Below are positions 9,689-18,618 of a stretch of DNA of 34,109 nt, in pieces. This DNA comes from Candidatus Altimarinota bacterium (GTDB taxonomy: Bacteria; Patescibacteriota; Gracilibacteria; BD1-5; UBA6164), in NCBI GenBank assembly GCA_020631575.1, contig JAHDGX010000006.1, positions 1 through 34,109 of the forward strand, given 5' to 3'. The stretch's first letter is position 1. Every line of letters starts with the position of its first letter. A model generated the notes under the pieces. That model saw nothing but the letters and a program-made list of their open reading frames with translations, did not search any database and had not been told where the DNA came from. The position numbers were made by a program, and so were the translations under genes.

Positions 9689-9889
9689 ATGATATACGCA
9701 GTAAGAAAAGAAGGAGAATCAAATGAAAAACTCATCTTAAGATATAAGAAGATGTTTTTTCAATCTAGAATCGTTACAAAGCTAAAGAAAGAAAGATATG
9801 CAGTAAAAGACATGAAAAAAAGGAAACAAAGAGAAAAAGCAATTATAACGAATCACTACAGAGAACTAAATTCAAAGGTTTACTTCTAA
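9689..9889 (+). CDS. rpsU: Small ribosomal subunit protein bS21
   Basis: 66 residues, highly basic. The order MIYAVRKEGESNEKLILRYKKMFFQ, a variable helix, then KKRKQREKA matches bS21, which sits next to the 16S 3' end and helps mRNA binding. No TGA codon is used. It is transcribed alone from a consensus promoter, has the only full Shine-Dalgarno site seen here, and ends in a strong terminator. The start is fixed by the SD spacing. Confidence 0.9.
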   Translation: MIYAVRKEGESNEKLILRYKKMFFQSRIVTKLKKERYAVKDMKKRKQREKAIITNHYRELNSKVYF

Positions 9890-9893
9890 GTAA

Positions 9894-9935
9894 CATACTA
9901 AAAAATCCCTACTCATGTAGGGATTTTTTAGTATG
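9894..9935. terminator. Perfect 19-bp stem terminator after rpsU
   Basis: The arms 9894-9912 and 9917-9935 are perfectly complementary around the loop TCAT. The A run in the left arm and T run in the right arm make it symmetric, so it could stop transcription from either strand. Confidence 0.85.
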
Positions 9936-9949
9936 TCAACTTGCTTTAC

Positions 9950-9977
9950 TTTACCCGATCCTTTTTCTTTATACAAT
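9950..9977 (+). promoter_or_regulatory. Candidate promoter of the fibrinogen-like pilin array
   Basis: TTTACC (9950-9955), a 16-base spacer and TACAAT (9972-9977, within TATACAATG) lie 28 bases before the first pilin of the array. Confidence 0.42.
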
Positions 9978-10005
9978 GCTAGAAATACATATTTATTCAT
10001 AAATA

Positions 10006-11325
10006 ATGAAGCGAAGTTCTTGAGCATTTACATTTGTAGAACTCATTGTTGTGCTCGTAATCATAAGTATTCTTTCTACGGTCTGATTTACGGTATATGA
10101 ATCATATTTAAGTACAGGGAGAGACACTGCAAGAGTTACAAAGTTAAAAGATATTAATACAAGTCTTGGAGTGTATACTACAAAATCTCGAATTCCAGTT
10201 CCTGAAAATGGTATGGAAATTCTTTTGAGTGGATCACTTCTCATGTATCAAGGAGATTTTACAGAAAAAATAGCTAAAACAGTTTGATTTACAGGTATTC
10301 CGTTTGACGATAACTTAAACATCTATCCAACTTTAGCGCTTGAAAAAAATAAAAAAGACTTCCAGGTATTGACGTTTTTAGAGGAGCCTACACTACAACA
10401 GTCTTTTTTTGTACCTACATATGCATCTACAGATTATACATCACTTTACATCATCTCAATTTGAAAGTCATTATGAGTGTTGCTGGACGCTGATACAAAA
10501 CAACCACTTTATACTGACCCATTAATAAATACTTGAAATTATGAAATACTTACTTCAACTGGAGAGGTGCTTATGTACTTTTCTGATGAAAAACTTATAT
10601 ATAGTTCAAATGGGGACACTATTACCGAAATTATTCCAAATAAGAATTGTAGAAAGATCTTAGATTCATGAAAATCTCAATGAAGTTGAAAATATGCTAT
10701 TAATCCAACATGATCAAATGAGGTGATGGTATACTGTGATATGTTCACAGATGGGTGATGATGGACTATACTTGTAAATAATGATAACAAGGATGATGAA
10801 TCTGCAACTACGACTGATTGTAAGCCTAGACTTTCTTGATATAGTGATCATGCGTGTGGATCTATATCTGAGTCGAATGATTTCGTCGTGAATGCTGCTG
10901 GGATAAATTTTACAGAATTAGTATTTTCTTGATATTCATGAAAATTTGAAAATATGAATACGTATCAATATATGAAATGGGAGAGGGCCCAAGAGATACC
11001 CCCAAGTGAAACTTTTGAAACTGATCCAGCAGACTCTTGGGATAACGAACTTAAACTGAAGGGGTGAATTAATGACTTAAGATGTACGAGTTATGATCCT
11101 ATTTATCTTACTCTTCAGAATGGAGCTTGAGTATATGAACCTCACACTGCAATTCAGACTTCTTTATCATGAACAGAAAGAGAGTTCTCGTTCATTGATG
11201 ATTGACCTAGTTCATCAACAAAAAATACCTATGGCTTAGATGACTATCAAGATGGTGATGGTTGTTCGGATTGATGGGGAAATAAGACTTATCGTTGAAG
11301 TAGTGCTTACATTATGGTACGTTAA
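10006..11325 (+). CDS. Type IV pilin-like protein with fibrinogen-like domain 1
   Basis: 439 residues. N-terminus MKRSSGAFTFVELIVVLVII is a prepilin leader and assembly helix, with cleavage expected after Gly6. A middle domain of about 150 residues contains KSLGVLLDADTKQPLY, shared with the next three genes. From Cys215 (NCRKILDSG) a fibrinogen C-terminal-like domain begins: KYAINPTG, then VMVYCDMFTDGGGWTILVNN around residue 244, then a cysteine-rich beta region ending SAYIMVR. Such domains bind sugars or acetylated groups in animal ficolins and in bacterial adhesins. The GGG is GGG-TGA-TGA. First of four paralogues in one operon; likely an adhesive pilus tip or minor pilin processed by a prepilin peptidase. 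Confidence 0.85.
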
Positions 11326-11345
11326 TTTACAATTCAAAAATAAAT

Positions 11346-12647
11346 ATGAATACATTAAAAAAATGATTTACTCTTGTAGAGCTTCTCATAGTTGTAGTTA
11401 TACTTTCTATACTTGCAACAGTATGATTTATTTCTTACGAGGATTATCTCATTGATACAAGAGATAGTAAGAGACTATCACAACTTACGTGATTGAGAGA
11501 TGGTCTCCGGTTGGCTACCACAAAATGAAGCCTCCCAAATCCAGATGATAATGTTGAAATTCGCAATAATGGGACAGCATTTTTATATCAGTGATATGCA
11601 GGAAAAAATGTTTTAGAATCAATTTCATATTCTGATACAATTAAGGATCCATCGGATGATATATACTATACGTATCTACTCTCTAGAAATAAAAGGGATT
11701 TTCAGGTGATGGGTTTTTTAGAAAAGTTTAATGGTGATGTTATCTCTCTTTCTGTAAATAATTCCTATGCATGAGAAGACTATTCTCAAAGATTTCCTAA
11801 TGTCTTTGGAAAAAAATTAGGTATAGTTTTAGAAAAACAAACTAATACTCCACTACAAGAAATGTCAGAGTATGCAGGAATTTGATATATGGATTTACAA
11901 GATCCTACTACCAATGAGTTTGACGCGTATATTACAGATACTTTTTTAATATCATGAAAAGAATCAGATCTTACATGAATAATACCATTTACTACATGTA
12001 AAAAGATACTTCAAACATGATGAAGTTTTGGTGATGGGATTTATAACATAAACCCAACCGGCCTAAACCCTTTTACAGTATATTGTGATATGACAATGGA
12101 TTGATGAGGTTGGACCTTGGTTTGAAGAAGTCATACAACAGGATCAGATTTTGATTTTTGATGGTTGAGTAGTAAAGGGTCTGTATATGATGACTCTTCG
12201 GAATATTCTTTATGAGATCAGGTAAGGGAATTATGATTTAGTGAAATTATGGCTACTACTTACACTACTGGAAAAAATATTAACCTTGCAGCAAAGGTGA
12301 GTGTTTCAGATCGAAATTATATAAATGATGAGATAAATTATGCATCTGTATCAGGAAACGGATGATGTGAAGAGGTATATCCATTAAATATTGCATGGAT
12401 TAGTCCGTGTGACCCTATGTGAACAGATGGGAAGAGTACAAACGATAATTCGCTCCTTAAATGGTGATATATTCAATTCATTAATACAACAGAAATTAAT
12501 GATACTCATTTCTTCTTTTATAAATCAGCATCTAATAGTATGAGGACAAGTAAGCTTTGATTAAGGTCGAATTGATACCTGGGCTCAAGCTGAGTTGCTG
12601 GATGGGGGGATATGGCTTATGAACAATGAATGATATTTGTAAGATAA
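11346..12647 (+). CDS. Type IV pilin-like protein with fibrinogen-like domain 2
   Basis: 433 residues, same plan as its neighbour. Prepilin motif KKGFTLVELLIVVVILSILA with a TGA-encoded processing glycine; middle block KKLGIVLEKQTNTPLQE; fibrinogen-like domain from Cys218 (TCKKILQTG) with GIYNINPTG and FTVYCDMTMDGGGWTLVG around residue 247. The C-terminal part differs from the first paralogue (a GGCEEVYPLNIAWISPCDP loop with cysteine pairs) but ends alike in GMIFVR. Twenty bases separate it from gene 1. The divergence after the shared motif suggests different ligands. Confidence 0.85.
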
Positions 12648-12652
12648 AATAT

Positions 12653-14068
12653 ATGAGAAAAAATATATCAGCTTTTACCTTTGTAGAGCTTATAGTGGTT
12701 ATCACTATATTAGCTATATTAGCTACTATTAGTTTTGGGACATACCAAAGCTATCTTTCATGAGCAAGGGACTCAAATAGACTTGTGCAGTTAGAGGATA
12801 TGCATGATTGACTCGAGCTTATTAGTGTGAGTCAAAGACTGCCTTTTCCAGAAGACCTTATAGAAATTCAAGCAAATACAGATACATTTGCCTATCAAGG
12901 TTATGCAGGGGAATCAGTGATTAATACTATTTGATATGATTGATGAGGGAAGGATCCTGAAAATGGGAACTATCTTACTTATATGCTAAGTGAGAATCAA
13001 AGAGATTTCCAACTTCTTACCTACTTAAGTGACATATCACTGACAAGTAATAATCAGGTGCATGCTTTTGATTATAGTGATGTGTTTCCTATAACAAGAG
13101 GAAAACCCTTGTGAATTCTGATACAAAAGGATACAAATGCTCCTTTACAAAGCGATACTGCTATTGCTCAAGTAGGAAGCTTTGATATTGTCACATGATC
13201 AGGTAATATTGTTGCGTACCTTACTGATACTAATAGAATAGATACTTCTAAGTGAGAAACTCTTACCTCAATGCATCCATCAAAGACATGTAAGAGAATA
13301 CTTGAGATATGAAGATCAAAGGGAAATGCTGTGTACACTATCTCCCCAGATGGAGTAACAAAATTGAGAGTATACTGTGATATGGAAACAGATGGAGGAT
13401 GATGGACTTTTGCAGGTTTTATAGATAGCACAACTGATACGTGAAACATACGACTTGCAACAGGAATATGACAATATAATAATTCCAGAAAGGATACAGA
13501 TACAGAGTATTTCTTACCAATGGAAAATTTATTACATACTGAAATGATGGTCTCTATCAATACTTCAGATGTTCTTCTTGCGGATTCTACTAATAGGCTC
13601 TTATTTCTTAGGTTTTGATTAGATTCAAATGCCTATCATAGTGATGATCTTTCAGATTGTTCGACATGACCAATGTGAACTTCAGCGAGGGGGCTAGGTT
13701 TACTCGATGGTGTGTATACGAGAGTATGAATATGAGAGAAAGAATATTTTACCTGATCTGCCTGATGTGCATCTTGATGGTATGTACGACCAAATTTATA
13801 TAGTCCAGATAGTCAATGAACTGCTAGCTCTCGACAACCATTTCTTGATGAATTACCGTATACTCAAGCGCAGTATGATTCATTTGCAGCTGCCTGAAAT
13901 TACCCTGTTGGGATGTATCTTTTGAATACTAAAGCAGTTGGCTCTACGTGAACTTTAGGAGCTAGATATTCTTCGGATGCTTGGGTGTGGATGAAGGGTG
14001 ATTGGACCTCTTCTACAGTAGCAGACCCACAGACTTTTTGAAATCAGGCATGGATTTATGTACGTTAA
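12653..14068 (+). CDS. Type IV pilin-like protein with fibrinogen-like domain 3
   Basis: 471 residues, the longest of the four. Prepilin motif ISAFTFVELIVVITILAILA (Ala at the -1 site); middle block KPLGILIQKDTNAPLQ; fibrinogen-like domain from Cys213 (TCKRILEIG) with YTISPDG and LRVYCDMETDGGGWTFAGFI around residue 242, ending NQAWIYVR. The region after residue 330 holds cysteines in DDLSDCSTGPMG and SAGCASGWYVRPN, reminiscent of calcium-binding loops in fibrinogen-like lectins, though I cannot assign ligands. It starts 5 bases after gene 2. Glycines of the hallmark motif use GGA-GGA-TGA. Confidence 0.85.
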
Positions 14069-14077
14069 GATAATTTT

Positions 14078-15364
14078 ATGATAAAAAATATAAAAGCTTT
14101 TACTCTTGTTGAACTGATAGTTGTACTAACTATAGTAACAATACTCTCAACAGTATGATTTGTTGCATATACTGATTATCTTCGATGAGTACGCGATAGT
14201 AGTAGGATACAACAAATGACAGAAATGCATAAGTCATTTGTACTGTATGCAACGAGATCTAGGTTACCAATCCCATCATCATCGGTTTGAGTGGTTTATG
14301 GGAGTTCTCAGGTATGAACACAGTGATATGCAGACTCACAGGTGTTAGAAGTGATTAAGTATTCTGATGGATGATTTGACCCTAAAACAAAATCACCATA
14401 TACTTATTTTATGTCTCAAGATAGAAAATCAGCACAGCTTTTGTGATATTTTGAAGAGAGACAAGTTAATTCTCTACTAACTATGCAATCAGTCCAAGCA
14501 GAACAGATATATGATAGTTTATATCCACAAGTAGTATGAGCAGAGCTTGGTGTCTTACTAGAGCAAGAAACTCAACGACCTATCCATGAGCTCTTATCTC
14601 TACAGGGTATATCGACACTTGATATTGAATCTTATACTTGAGCCTTGATTTCTTATGCGTCAAACTCATCTACTCTCTCATGAACATGAACGAGTCTTGT
14701 TTCAGTTGTACCAAAATTGAACTGTAAGAAACTTCTCTCAGTCCTAGGAAGTGCAGAAAATGGTATATATAAGATCAATCCAACATGAATAAAGCAAATT
14801 GAAGTCTACTGTGACATGGAAGCTGATGGAGGATGATGGACGTTTGCAGGCTTTATAGATAATGATATGGTTTCAGATGACATATCCTTTGTTAACTCAG
14901 TATGAATCTATGATTCAAATAGGGCAGATGATAATATATGATATTTGCTTGATATGGATGAGTTAAAGCATACAGAAATTCTTTGGGTATATAATCCTGA
15001 CATATCAATTGCAAATAATTCAAATCAACTTATACAAGCTAAATACGATATTTGATTTCCATGACTGTATTCATGACCTGTTACTCCGTGCACCTCGTTT
15101 TTTGACTCTACTTGAAATCTCATGTACCGAACTAATGTGAATGATACCTACTCAGTGAGTACAAGAGAAGAATGTAATGCTACTACATGGTGATTTCGTC
15201 CATCAGATAATTCTTCTTTTATATTTCGTCTTAGAAATAGCTTAGACGGTGCATGAATAGGGAGTTGAGCTGCTTATGATTCACGTACATGGGGGATTAC
15301 AAATACCTCAGACCCAGATTATGATGTAAGTTGGTGACATGATGTATGGATTTATGTACGATAA
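14078..15364 (+). CDS. Type IV pilin-like protein with fibrinogen-like domain 4
   Basis: 428 residues. Prepilin motif IKAFTLVELIVVLTIVTILS; middle block AELGVLLEQETQRPIHE; fibrinogen-like domain from Cys216 (NCKKLLSVLG) with GIYKINPTG and IEVYCDMEADGGGWTFAGFI around residue 245, nearly identical there to paralogue 3; a PVTPCTSFFD/REECNATTWGFRP cysteine pair; end DVWIYVR. It starts 9 bases after gene 3 and is followed by a terminator, closing a four-gene transcription unit. Closest to paralogue 3, consistent with stepwise tandem duplication. Confidence 0.85.
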
Positions 15365-15369
15365 TATAT

Positions 15370-15401
15370 AAAAAACTCTCAGATGTATCTGAGAGTTTTT
15401 T
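15370..15401. terminator. Terminator between the pilin array and rpmG
   Basis: AAAAAACTCTCAGAT and ATCTGAGAGTTTTTT form a perfect 15-bp stem around GT (effective loop larger). It follows the fourth pilin gene by 5 bases and lies 20 bases from the convergent rpmG stop, so it may serve both strands. Confidence 0.82.
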
Positions 15402-15421
15402 GTAGTTAAGAAGAGTGGTGA

Positions 15422-15604
15422 TTACCCTTTTTTAATTTCTTTCATTTTGAGTACTTCGTGCTTTCTTGTAACTTTATTATATTTTCTAAGTTCTGGACCT
15501 TTTTTCCCAGCTTCAAAATTCTTTTTTTGAATGTTTGTAGTGTGAACCATGTTTCCAGTTTCTGTAGAATAGTATGCTACATATGTTCTTTTCCCTTTTG
15601 CCAT
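15422..15604 (-). CDS. rpmG: Large ribosomal subunit protein bL33
   Basis: 60 residues, very basic. RTYVAYYSTETGNMVHTT, KKNFEAGKKGPELRKYNKVT and RKHEVLKMKEIKKG follow the bL33 pattern (beta strands, then the Ky-P-rkh-kE-K end). The zinc-binding cysteine pairs of the C+ form are absent, so it is a C- variant. It uses no TGA for glycine. It is transcribed alone from its own promoter. Confidence 0.85.
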   Translation of the reverse strand: MAKGKRTYVAYYSTETGNMVHTTNIQKKNFEAGKKGPELRKYNKVTRKHEVLKMKEIKKG

Positions 15605-15643
15605 AACAGTGAATATTAATAATAATTTTCTAAATTCGCGAGG

Positions 15644-15671
15644 ATTATATAATCTTTTTTATAAAATCCAA
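15644..15671 (-). promoter_or_regulatory. Promoter of rpmG
   Basis: On the minus strand TTGGAT (15671-15666), a 16-base spacer and TATAAT (15649-15644) precede the bL33 start by 39 bases. Confidence 0.6.
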
Positions 15672-15678
15672 AACTTTT

Positions 15679-16224
15679 TTACACCTTCATAACATCAGCT
15701 TCTTTCACTTTTGTTGCCTCATCAATCTTTTTATTTGCGCTATCTACAAATTTTTGAAGTTCGACTTCTAAGTCTTTTGCTTCATCTTCAGAGATTTCTT
15801 TTTCAGATTTTTGTTTTGAAATTTGCTTATGCGCATCTCATCTAATGTTTCTTACCGATACTTTTGCATCCTCACCATACTTTTTTACGACTTTAGTCAT
15901 GTCTCTTCTTGTTTCTTCAGTCATTTGAGGAACCTTGATGAGTATACTTTCAGCTCCTGCTTGAGGATTGAGTCATATATTTGCAGCCGTTATAGCTTTC
16001 GACATAGTCCCTATGAGTTCTTTATCCCATGGTGAAATAGAAAGGGTTTGAGGATCAAGTATACCGATTGATGCAGAATTCTTTATTGGTTGCATACTTC
16101 CATATTGTTCAATCATGATATCTTCTACTATAGCAGGGTTTGCTCTTCCCATTTGGAGTTTTCCAAACTCACTTTCTAGATGATGTAGAGCTTTGTCGAG
16201 TTGTTGCTGTGCTTGGTCTAGCAT
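15679..16224 (-). CDS. frr: Ribosome recycling factor
   Basis: 181 residues, close to the usual 185. Domain I helices and the hinge blocks are clear: FGKLQMGRANPAIVEDIMIE, LSISPWDKELIGTMSKAI, ILIKVPQMTEETRRDMTKVV, DAKVSVRNIRGDAHKQI and the SEDEAKDLEVELQKFVD end. RRF splits the post-termination complex with EF-G. Two glycines are TGA (residues in ANIGLNP and NIRGDAH), so the standard code would cut it in half at codon 84. It is preceded by its own promoter. Confidence 0.95.
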
Positions 16225-16261
16225 ATTTTTATTATATTAAATGTATAAATTATTGTTCAGG

Positions 16262-16289
16262 ATTATATTTCATGAGCGAAAAATAGCAA
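16262..16289 (-). promoter_or_regulatory. Promoter of frr
   Basis: On the minus strand TTGCTA (16289-16284), a 16-base spacer and TATAAT (16267-16262) lie 37 bases before the frr ATG, just past the stop of the upstream gene. Confidence 0.55.
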
Positions 16290-16297
16290 GTTTTTAG

Positions 16298-16795
16298 CTA
16301 TAATTCAAGCATACTCATTGTTTTTTCCGAAAGATATTTTTCTAATTTATCTCTTTCTCACTTTTGAATCCAATTTCTAATTTGTGTTGCCGAGATAGGT
16401 ATAATACTTCGAGGTATCTCTATAATACTTATTTCAAAGGGAAGAGATGTTTCAAGTTGTAGGAGTGACTGCACTGCAGAATCATTATCTGTATCTCAGC
16501 AGTATATATTGAGATTTGTGGTGTTTTTAGGAATACTTTTAACGATATTATCACTCCACTGCTCATCTGTTGGAAAATCAGGAAGAGCGGATATAGATAT
16601 ACACTTATCAGGATAGTTTGCATATATGATTTGTTTTCTCATCTCATATGAATATGGATTCTGGAGATCACGTATATTACTTGATCATATCAATACCTGA
16701 GTTATAGGATTATCTTGTAGCGACCTATCTATAAGAAGCTCATGTCATTTATGAAAGGGCTGAAAGCGTCAGATTATGAGTCAAATTTGTGACAT
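16298..16795 (-). CDS. NMN adenylyltransferase-like nucleotidyltransferase
   Basis: 165 residues, a single Rossmann nucleotidyltransferase domain. GLIIGRFQPFHKGHELLI (residues 5-22) contains the GRFQPFHxGH ATP-binding site; IPISATQIRNWI near residue 140 is the ISTxxxR-type motif. Size and motifs fit the NadM/NadR adenylyltransferase group, which makes NAD from nicotinamide mononucleotide; a related ADP-ribose-type enzyme lacking its Nudix half cannot be excluded. Its ATG overlaps the stop of the pyrophosphatase gene by one base (TAATG). The coupling makes sense because NAD synthesis releases pyrophosphate. Confidence 0.78.
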
Positions 16796-17727
16796 TAGAG
16801 TGAATTATAGTACTCAGTAAGATCTGGAGCAATTTGTTTTTTTCTTGAGAGCCGCGATCAGAGATCAGCGAGATTATCTTTTACTTCACAGTGAAATACC
16901 TTAGAGAGTAGATCACTATCATGACCATCAAGGACGATAGTTGTATTGGACTCACCAAGAATATCTACTATAGAAAGCATGATAAAATCAAGGTTTTGCT
17001 CTTTTTTCAGCTCTTTAAGTCAGCTAAGTATCTCATCTTTTCTTCCAAGACTATATCATGGATTTGTTGTTTCAAGTGTTCCGACTCCTATCTTTTTATT
17101 CCCAAATTCAAAGTTTTTATAATCATACTGTATCAGATCTTTTACTGGCATATCTCATAAGTCTGATTTTGCTTCAAACATTGGCATTGCAAAGTCCTCA
17201 AGATGATCTATTTGAGCTATAGATTGAAGCTTTTGAGCGATATGCCTATCTTCGTGTGTAGTTGTAGGGGATTTCCACAAAAGAGAATCAGACATAATGC
17301 AAGCAAGCATCATCGTTGCAATATCCTTAGAAATTTCAAATCATGACTCGAGATACATCTTATAAAGTATGCTTGCTGTTGAGCAGAGGGGCTCAATTCT
17401 TATGTTGAGGGGAGTACTACTCTCGAAAGCAATTTTATGATGATCAACGATCCATGTTATATTGAGATCTGAGAGATTATTAGGGGCCTGCGAAGACTCG
17501 TTATGGTCTACAAGACATACTTCAGTGTTAGGATCTAGTTTCGTTGTGATTTCTGGTGTTTGTATGTTATATTTTTCTAGTAAATACTGAGTTTCTTTAT
17601 TTAGTCTTCATTGTATGTATGCAGTAGTATTATATCATTTCTTTTTAAGGAAATCAGTCATTATTATCGCTGATAATGTGCAGTCAGTGTCTGGATTTTT
17701 GTGTCAAATAATGGATATTTGAGTCAT
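16795..17727 (-). CDS. ppaC: Family II (Mn-dependent) inorganic pyrophosphatase
   Basis: 310 residues, the usual length. DHH domain: GHKNPDTDC (residues 8-16), VCLVDHNE, and VDHHK supply the metal ligands; the C-terminal DHHA2 domain ends with GSRLSRKKQIAPDL, the SRKKQ substrate-binding motif. It hydrolyses pyrophosphate in the cytoplasm. No CBS domains are present, so it should be the constitutive form. It is the first gene of a two-gene unit with the adenylyltransferase. Several glycines, including the one before His9 in GHKNPDTD, are TGA. Confidence 0.93.
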
Positions 17728-17808
17728 TTTAAGTTAAGATAAAAAGTAATAATATGTGTAAATTATATGTATTTTTACAACTTTTCAACGTCATTAGAAG
17801 AGAATAAT

Positions 17809-17835
17809 TTGAAAATACAAGTAGAGAGCTATACT
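17809..17835 (+). promoter_or_regulatory. Candidate promoter of the Hxs-like locus
   Basis: TTGAAA (17809-17814) and TATACT (17830-17835) are 15 bases apart, 35 bases before the hxsD-like ATG, in the 143-base gap to the divergent ppaC gene. The 15-base spacer equals that of the rpsU promoter. Confidence 0.42.
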
Positions 17836-17870
17836 TCTTCGTAAGATACTATTTTTTTACACATCTACTT

Positions 17871-18425
17871 ATGTCTTCTTTTTTACAAGAGAAAATTGAT
17901 GGAGCATGATTTGAACTTCTTATTGATACAAAAATCTTTCCAAAAGATATCATTTTAAAAGCTGCATATAATCATCTAGATACTGGATACTTCTTCTTCA
18001 AATATGATGAGTGAGGCAATATTGCTTTAGAATTTACCCCTAAATCAGATATTAGTGTGGATCCTAGAACTCTCATTTGAGAGTTTTCCGATGAGTTACT
18101 TGATGTATATCTCAGGGATAAGCTTGAAAAAGACAATAAGATTATTAGAGAAACCATTGTTACAAAGGCTATTAATGGTCCTCTTGATATGCAAAACTTT
18201 GTGACGCTCGATACAGATACAAGCAGACAAAATGAAATCGATTTTGATAAAGATATTGATGACATACTCGCAGATATTGAAAATGATCCTGACTTACAAA
18301 TAGATGAGCAAGAAATAGAAAATATCCTAAAAGAGATTGAGGAGGATGCAACACTCAGTAAGCCAAAAGTTACTATAGATTTGGGAGCAGTATGAGGGAT
18401 AAAGGATATGTTTAAGAAAAAATAA
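17871..18425 (+). CDS. hxsD: HxsD-like His-Xaa-Ser system protein
   Basis: 184 residues. The first 105 match the HxsD family of His-Xaa-Ser peptide systems: FPKDIILKAAYNHLDTGYFF, a central strand pair (NIALEFTPKSD) and GEFSDELLDVYLRDKLEKDN, the characteristic (L)LxxYxLR motif, then IIRETIVTKAI. HxsD proteins accompany the radical SAM maturases HxsB and HxsC and are thought to assist precursor recognition. The last 70 residues form a strongly acidic tail (DFDKDIDDILADIENDPD, then EIENILKEIEED) that I do not associate with ordinary HxsD. It is the first gene of the locus and lies 1 base before a second small HxsD-like gene. Five glycines are TGA. Confidence 0.75.
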
Positions 18426-18426
18426 T

Positions 18427-18612
18427 ATGGAGAAACAATTTAAGGTACAGAGTGATATATATGATATATCGTTAATTCAGGAAGCTATTTCTGATTTTTC
18501 AGATGTTGCTGATATATCATATAACAATGATGTTCTCAATATATCTTGAGAAACAAAGGAAGATATTGACGAGGTGTTCAATGAGTTTATGAATTATGTA
18601 CTTTCACTGTAA
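18427..18612 (+). CDS. Minimal second HxsD-like protein
   Basis: 61 residues, acidic. The order IYDISLIQEAISDFSDVAD, a two-strand segment (ISYNNDVLNISG) and DEVFNEFMNYVLSL repeats the HxsD pattern of helix, two strands and a final helix with the E-x-x-N-Y-x-L motif, without flanking sequence. It may therefore be a stripped-down HxsD paralogue, perhaps working with the larger one as a heteromeric leader-binding unit; that is inference. It starts 1 base after hxsD and stops 6 bases before hxsB. The only TGA is in LNISGET. Confidence 0.6.
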
Positions 18613-18618
18613 AAAAAT

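Noticed and set aside
13168..13560. Long open frame antisense to the third fibrinogen-like pilin
   Set aside because: It is a mirror of the real gene: minus-strand stops are rare here because of the codon choice. No motif, and the + strand protein is clearly conserved.
10006..15364. Tandem repeat or phase-variable cassette array
   Set aside because: The four genes are paralogues diverged along their length; I see no long identical nucleotide repeats at their junctions that would mark recombination cassettes.
17728..17870. Possible small RNA or riboswitch in the gap between ppaC and hxsD
   Set aside because: No stable hairpin or terminator structure that I can recognise; only promoter-like elements.
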